A stretch of DNA of 64,000 nt from a bacterium (GTDB taxonomy: Bacteria > Zhuqueibacterota > Zhuqueibacteria > Oleimicrobiales > Geothermoviventaceae), in NCBI GenBank assembly GCA_028275345.1, contig JAPWUV010000010.1:1-64000 (forward strand), in the 5' to 3' direction. Every line of letters starts with the position of its first letter. The stretch's first letter is position 1. A program made the translations under genes and the position numbers. Of this stretch, positions 62,118 to 64,000 are shown in pieces. The notes beneath the pieces are model-generated. The model saw only the letters and a program-made list of their open reading frames with translations. It did no database searches and was not told the origin of the DNA.

Positions 62118-63606
62118 CGATTCTCTCCGTGCCACCGAAAGCGGAAACGCCTTCGCCGTCGGCCTCCGAGAGCTTCAGGTTGCCCCTTGGTTCCAGCGGC
62201 AAGTACACCCGGAACGTCGTCCCTTTGCCTTCCTCGCTCTTCACGCGGATCCTGCCGCCGTGGAGCTCCACGACGCGAGCCACCAATGCCAGTCCCAAAC
62301 CCGAACCCTGCGACCCATCCTCCGCCAGATTCACGTTGGAGGCGCGGTAGAACTTCCGGAAGATGTGCGGCAGGTCTTTCTTCGGGATCCCGACCCCCTC
62401 GTCACGGACGGTAAGCACAAGTTCCGATCCGTGCCTTTTCACATCCAACCAAACCTGTCGCCCGGAGGGGCTGTACTTGATGGCATTCGTGTAGAGATTG
62501 AGCACGAGTTGGGTGAGCAATTGTCGATCGGCTTCGATGGGGGGGAGGTTGTCGCGGTACTCCCAGTGAACGCGGATACCCTTCTGCTCCGCCAAGGTCG
62601 CGTGGTTGGCCACCACGGTGGTCACCACTTCGGCCAAATCGACTGTTTCCCATTTGGGCTGAAGTCTACCGCTCTCCAGGCGGGAAATGTCCAGGAACTT
62701 GTTCACGAGGTCCGTGAGGCGTACGGCCTCTTCGTGGATGACGGAGGCGAATTCCCGCACGCGCTGGGGATCAGAGTCCGGGCTCATCAAGAGTTCGGAG
62801 AATCCGCGGATGGAGGTGAGGGGAGAGCGTAGCTCGTGAGCGACCATCGAGACCAGCTCCGTCTTCAGCCGGTCCACCTCCCGCTCCCGCGTCACGTCGC
62901 GGATGATGGTCACCACGCCGATCTTCTCATTGGAGGCCGTCAACACGGGGGCCGCCTTGCACTCGAAGGTTCGGTAGCTCAGTCCTCCGCCGACCCTGTC
63001 CACGAGCTCCACCGACGAAGCCCTCGCCTCTCCGGAACGCGCCACCCGCTGGATGAGCCGGAGCAACTGGCGGTTATTCCACAGCTCGGAGAGCGCTTTC
63101 CCCCGGACCTCCTCGCTGCGGACGCCCAACCACCTCTCCAGCTCCGCTCCGATCGCCATCACGTTCCCGTGGAGGTCCGTCACGATGACGCCATCGGCGA
63201 GATTGCGAAGGATGGCCTCGTTCTTATTCCTCTCCGTGATGATCTTGCTAATGTTCAGCTCATTGAGGCGCTCAAGTTCCGTGGTCATGTAGTTGAAAAG
63301 GCGCGCGAGATTGGCAAATTCGCCCGTGGATCGCACCGGGATTCGGTGATGAAATTGCCCCCGGGCGATCTCCCGCGCTCCCTGTTCCAGAGCCTTGAGG
63401 GGAAGGACGACACTCCTGGCCACGAAATACGCAGCGGCGGCGGCCATTACCACGGCCGCGAGGTAAAACAGCCAGACGCTCCCGAAGCTCAATCCCCCAT
63501 GCGCGGCCTGATACAGCACGAGAAGCGTGAGGGGAAGGACCGCACCTCCAATCCCCCATCCGAGAATCCTCCGGAAAACCGAGGAGCCTATCACCTCGCG
63601 GGGCAT
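62107..63606 (-). CDS. WalK-like membrane sensor histidine kinase
   Basis: A 499-aa kinase with two membrane helices (about 14-33 and 42-65) and a short external loop, HAMP domain (about 63-115, VVLPLKALEQGAREIARGQF), PAS domain (about 130-240), HisKA with H257 in VSMVAHELRSPLTS, and HATPase_c with LNLYTNAIKYSPSG, DEGVGIP and GSGLGLALV. It resembles the WalK/PhoR group. First gene of the five-gene signalling operon, and overlaps the next gene by 11 bases. With almost no periplasmic loop it may sense membrane state or an internal signal through PAS. Confidence 0.93.
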   Translation of the reverse strand: MPREVIGSSVFRRILGWGIGGAVLPLTLLVLYQAAHGGLSFGSVWLFYLAAVVMAAAAAYFVARSVVLPLKALEQGAREIARGQFHHRIPVRSTGEFANLARLFNYMTTELERLNELNISKIITERNKNEAILRNLADGVIVTDLHGNVMAIGAELERWLGVRSEEVRGKALSELWNNRQLLRLIQRVARSGEARASSVELVDRVGGGLSYRTFECKAAPVLTASNEKIGVVTIIRDVTREREVDRLKTELVSMVAHELRSPLTSIRGFSELLMSPDSDPQRVREFASVIHEEAVRLTDLVNKFLDISRLESGRLQPKWETVDLAEVVTTVVANHATLAEQKGIRVHWEYRDNLPPIEADRQLLTQLVLNLYTNAIKYSPSGRQVWLDVKRHGSELVLTVRDEGVGIPKKDLPHIFRKFYRASNVNLAEDGSQGSGLGLALVARVVELHGGRIRVKSEEGKGTTFRVYLPLEPRGNLKLSEADGEGVSAFGGTERIDGR

Positions 63607-63689
63607 ACCCGCCTCCCCTCCGATGAACTGGGCCGGTTCCGCGCCGCGCGAGCGGCCTGCCCCCGGCTAAGAACGCCCACCTGCGGGCT

Positions 63690-64000
63690 TCAATCGCCGC
63701 CCCTGGACACGGCCTTTGCGGCCTCCGCGCCGAGCTCGCCGCGCGCGACCACGCGGTTCCGGCCCCGCTGCTTGGCCTGGTACAGGTAGGTATCCGCTGC
63801 GCTGATCAGCGCCTCGGCGCTGGTCCCGTCGTCCGGGTAGGCGGCGACCCCCGCGCTGATGGTGATCCTCCCTCCGGGCTGATTCTCGCGGAACGGAAAC
63901 TCGTACTCTTCCACCAAGCGCCGGAGTTTCTCCGCCACCACGCAGGCATTTGGCCCGTTGGTCTCCACCAGGATCAGGGCGAACTCCTCCCCGCCATACC
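63690..64000 (-). CDS. GGDEF-domain protein (partial, 5' end outside window)
   Basis: The C-terminal about 103 codons of a diguanylate cyclase-like protein. The active-site motif appears as GGEEF (in YGGEEFALIL, about 63998-63969), followed by the second-half pattern ITISAGVAAYPDDG and AADTYLYQAKQRGRNRV. The GGEEF form is a common active variant. The start and any sensor domain lie beyond 64000. It ends 83 bases before the WalK-like kinase in the same direction, so c-di-GMP signalling may be linked to that operon. Confidence 0.9.
   Translation of the reverse strand, partial: YGGEEFALILVETNGPNACVVAEKLRRLVEEYEFPFRENQPGGRITISAGVAAYPDDGTSAEALISAADTYLYQAKQRGRNRVVARGELGAEAAKAVSRGGD

Overview
This GC-rich window looks like chromosome from an uncultured Gram-negative bacterium of the FCB group (candidate division KSB1, Calditrichota or a similar lineage). 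The evidence is a Kdo transferase (LPS synthesis), three large TonB-dependent receptors with carboxypeptidase-like N-terminal domains, four PorV/PorQ-type outer-membrane proteins, and secreted proteins ending in the YQNYPNPFNPST-type C-terminal sorting domain typical of that group. The phylum call is inference; there is no rRNA or marker gene here to fix it.

Layout. 1-3.3 kb: leftward genes for a HAD-like protein (cut by the window edge), a zinc-ribbon/PH-like/PlsC acyltransferase fusion, an EamA transporter and a metallo-beta-lactamase-fold enzyme. 3.6-15.3 kb, rightward: tRNA-Thr(CGT), a PorQ-like protein, a class V PLP enzyme, the sulfur-transfer operon nifS/iscS-iscU-mnmA, panB-panC, a small exported protein, a LytR_C protein, waaA and mtnA. 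15.3-24.6 kb, leftward: a Gfo/Idh/MocA oxidoreductase, a zinc-finger protein, an unknown 375-aa protein, an NtrC-type regulator, a TIM-barrel isomerase, DUF2752 and Yip1-like membrane proteins, and cysK-cysE. The cysK-cysE pair is preceded by what reads as a complete cysteine attenuator: promoter, 34-codon leader peptide with seven Cys codons, antiterminator and terminator.

25-52 kb is an outer-membrane/secretion island made of three leftward units. Each starts with, or includes near its start, a TonB-dependent receptor: (a) receiver-only regulator, TonB receptor, beta-helix sorting-domain protein; (b) TonB receptor, 719-aa secreted protein, PorV-like; (c) TonB receptor, 742-aa secreted protein, PorV-like, FadL-like, a one-unit repeat protein and a four-unit repeat protein, ending at a perfect 12-bp hairpin terminator. 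All three units carry the same upstream element: direct repeats of GAGCGGCAA with a period of 20-21 bp. That geometry fits a LytTR-type response regulator.

52.4-64 kb is a signalling island. A beta-propeller sensor kinase (LytS/HisKA_7TM-less, YpdA-like) diverges from unit (c), and a LytTR response regulator lies convergent to it; these are the obvious candidates for controlling the repeat-bearing units. Left-reading after that is a tightly overlapping five-gene two-component operon (WalK-like kinase, response regulator, pseudo-receiver kinase, receiver-PAS kinase, NtrC-type regulator) downstream of a GGDEF protein cut by the window end. The two most interesting signals are the cysteine attenuator near 24.4 kb and the shared direct-repeat operators.
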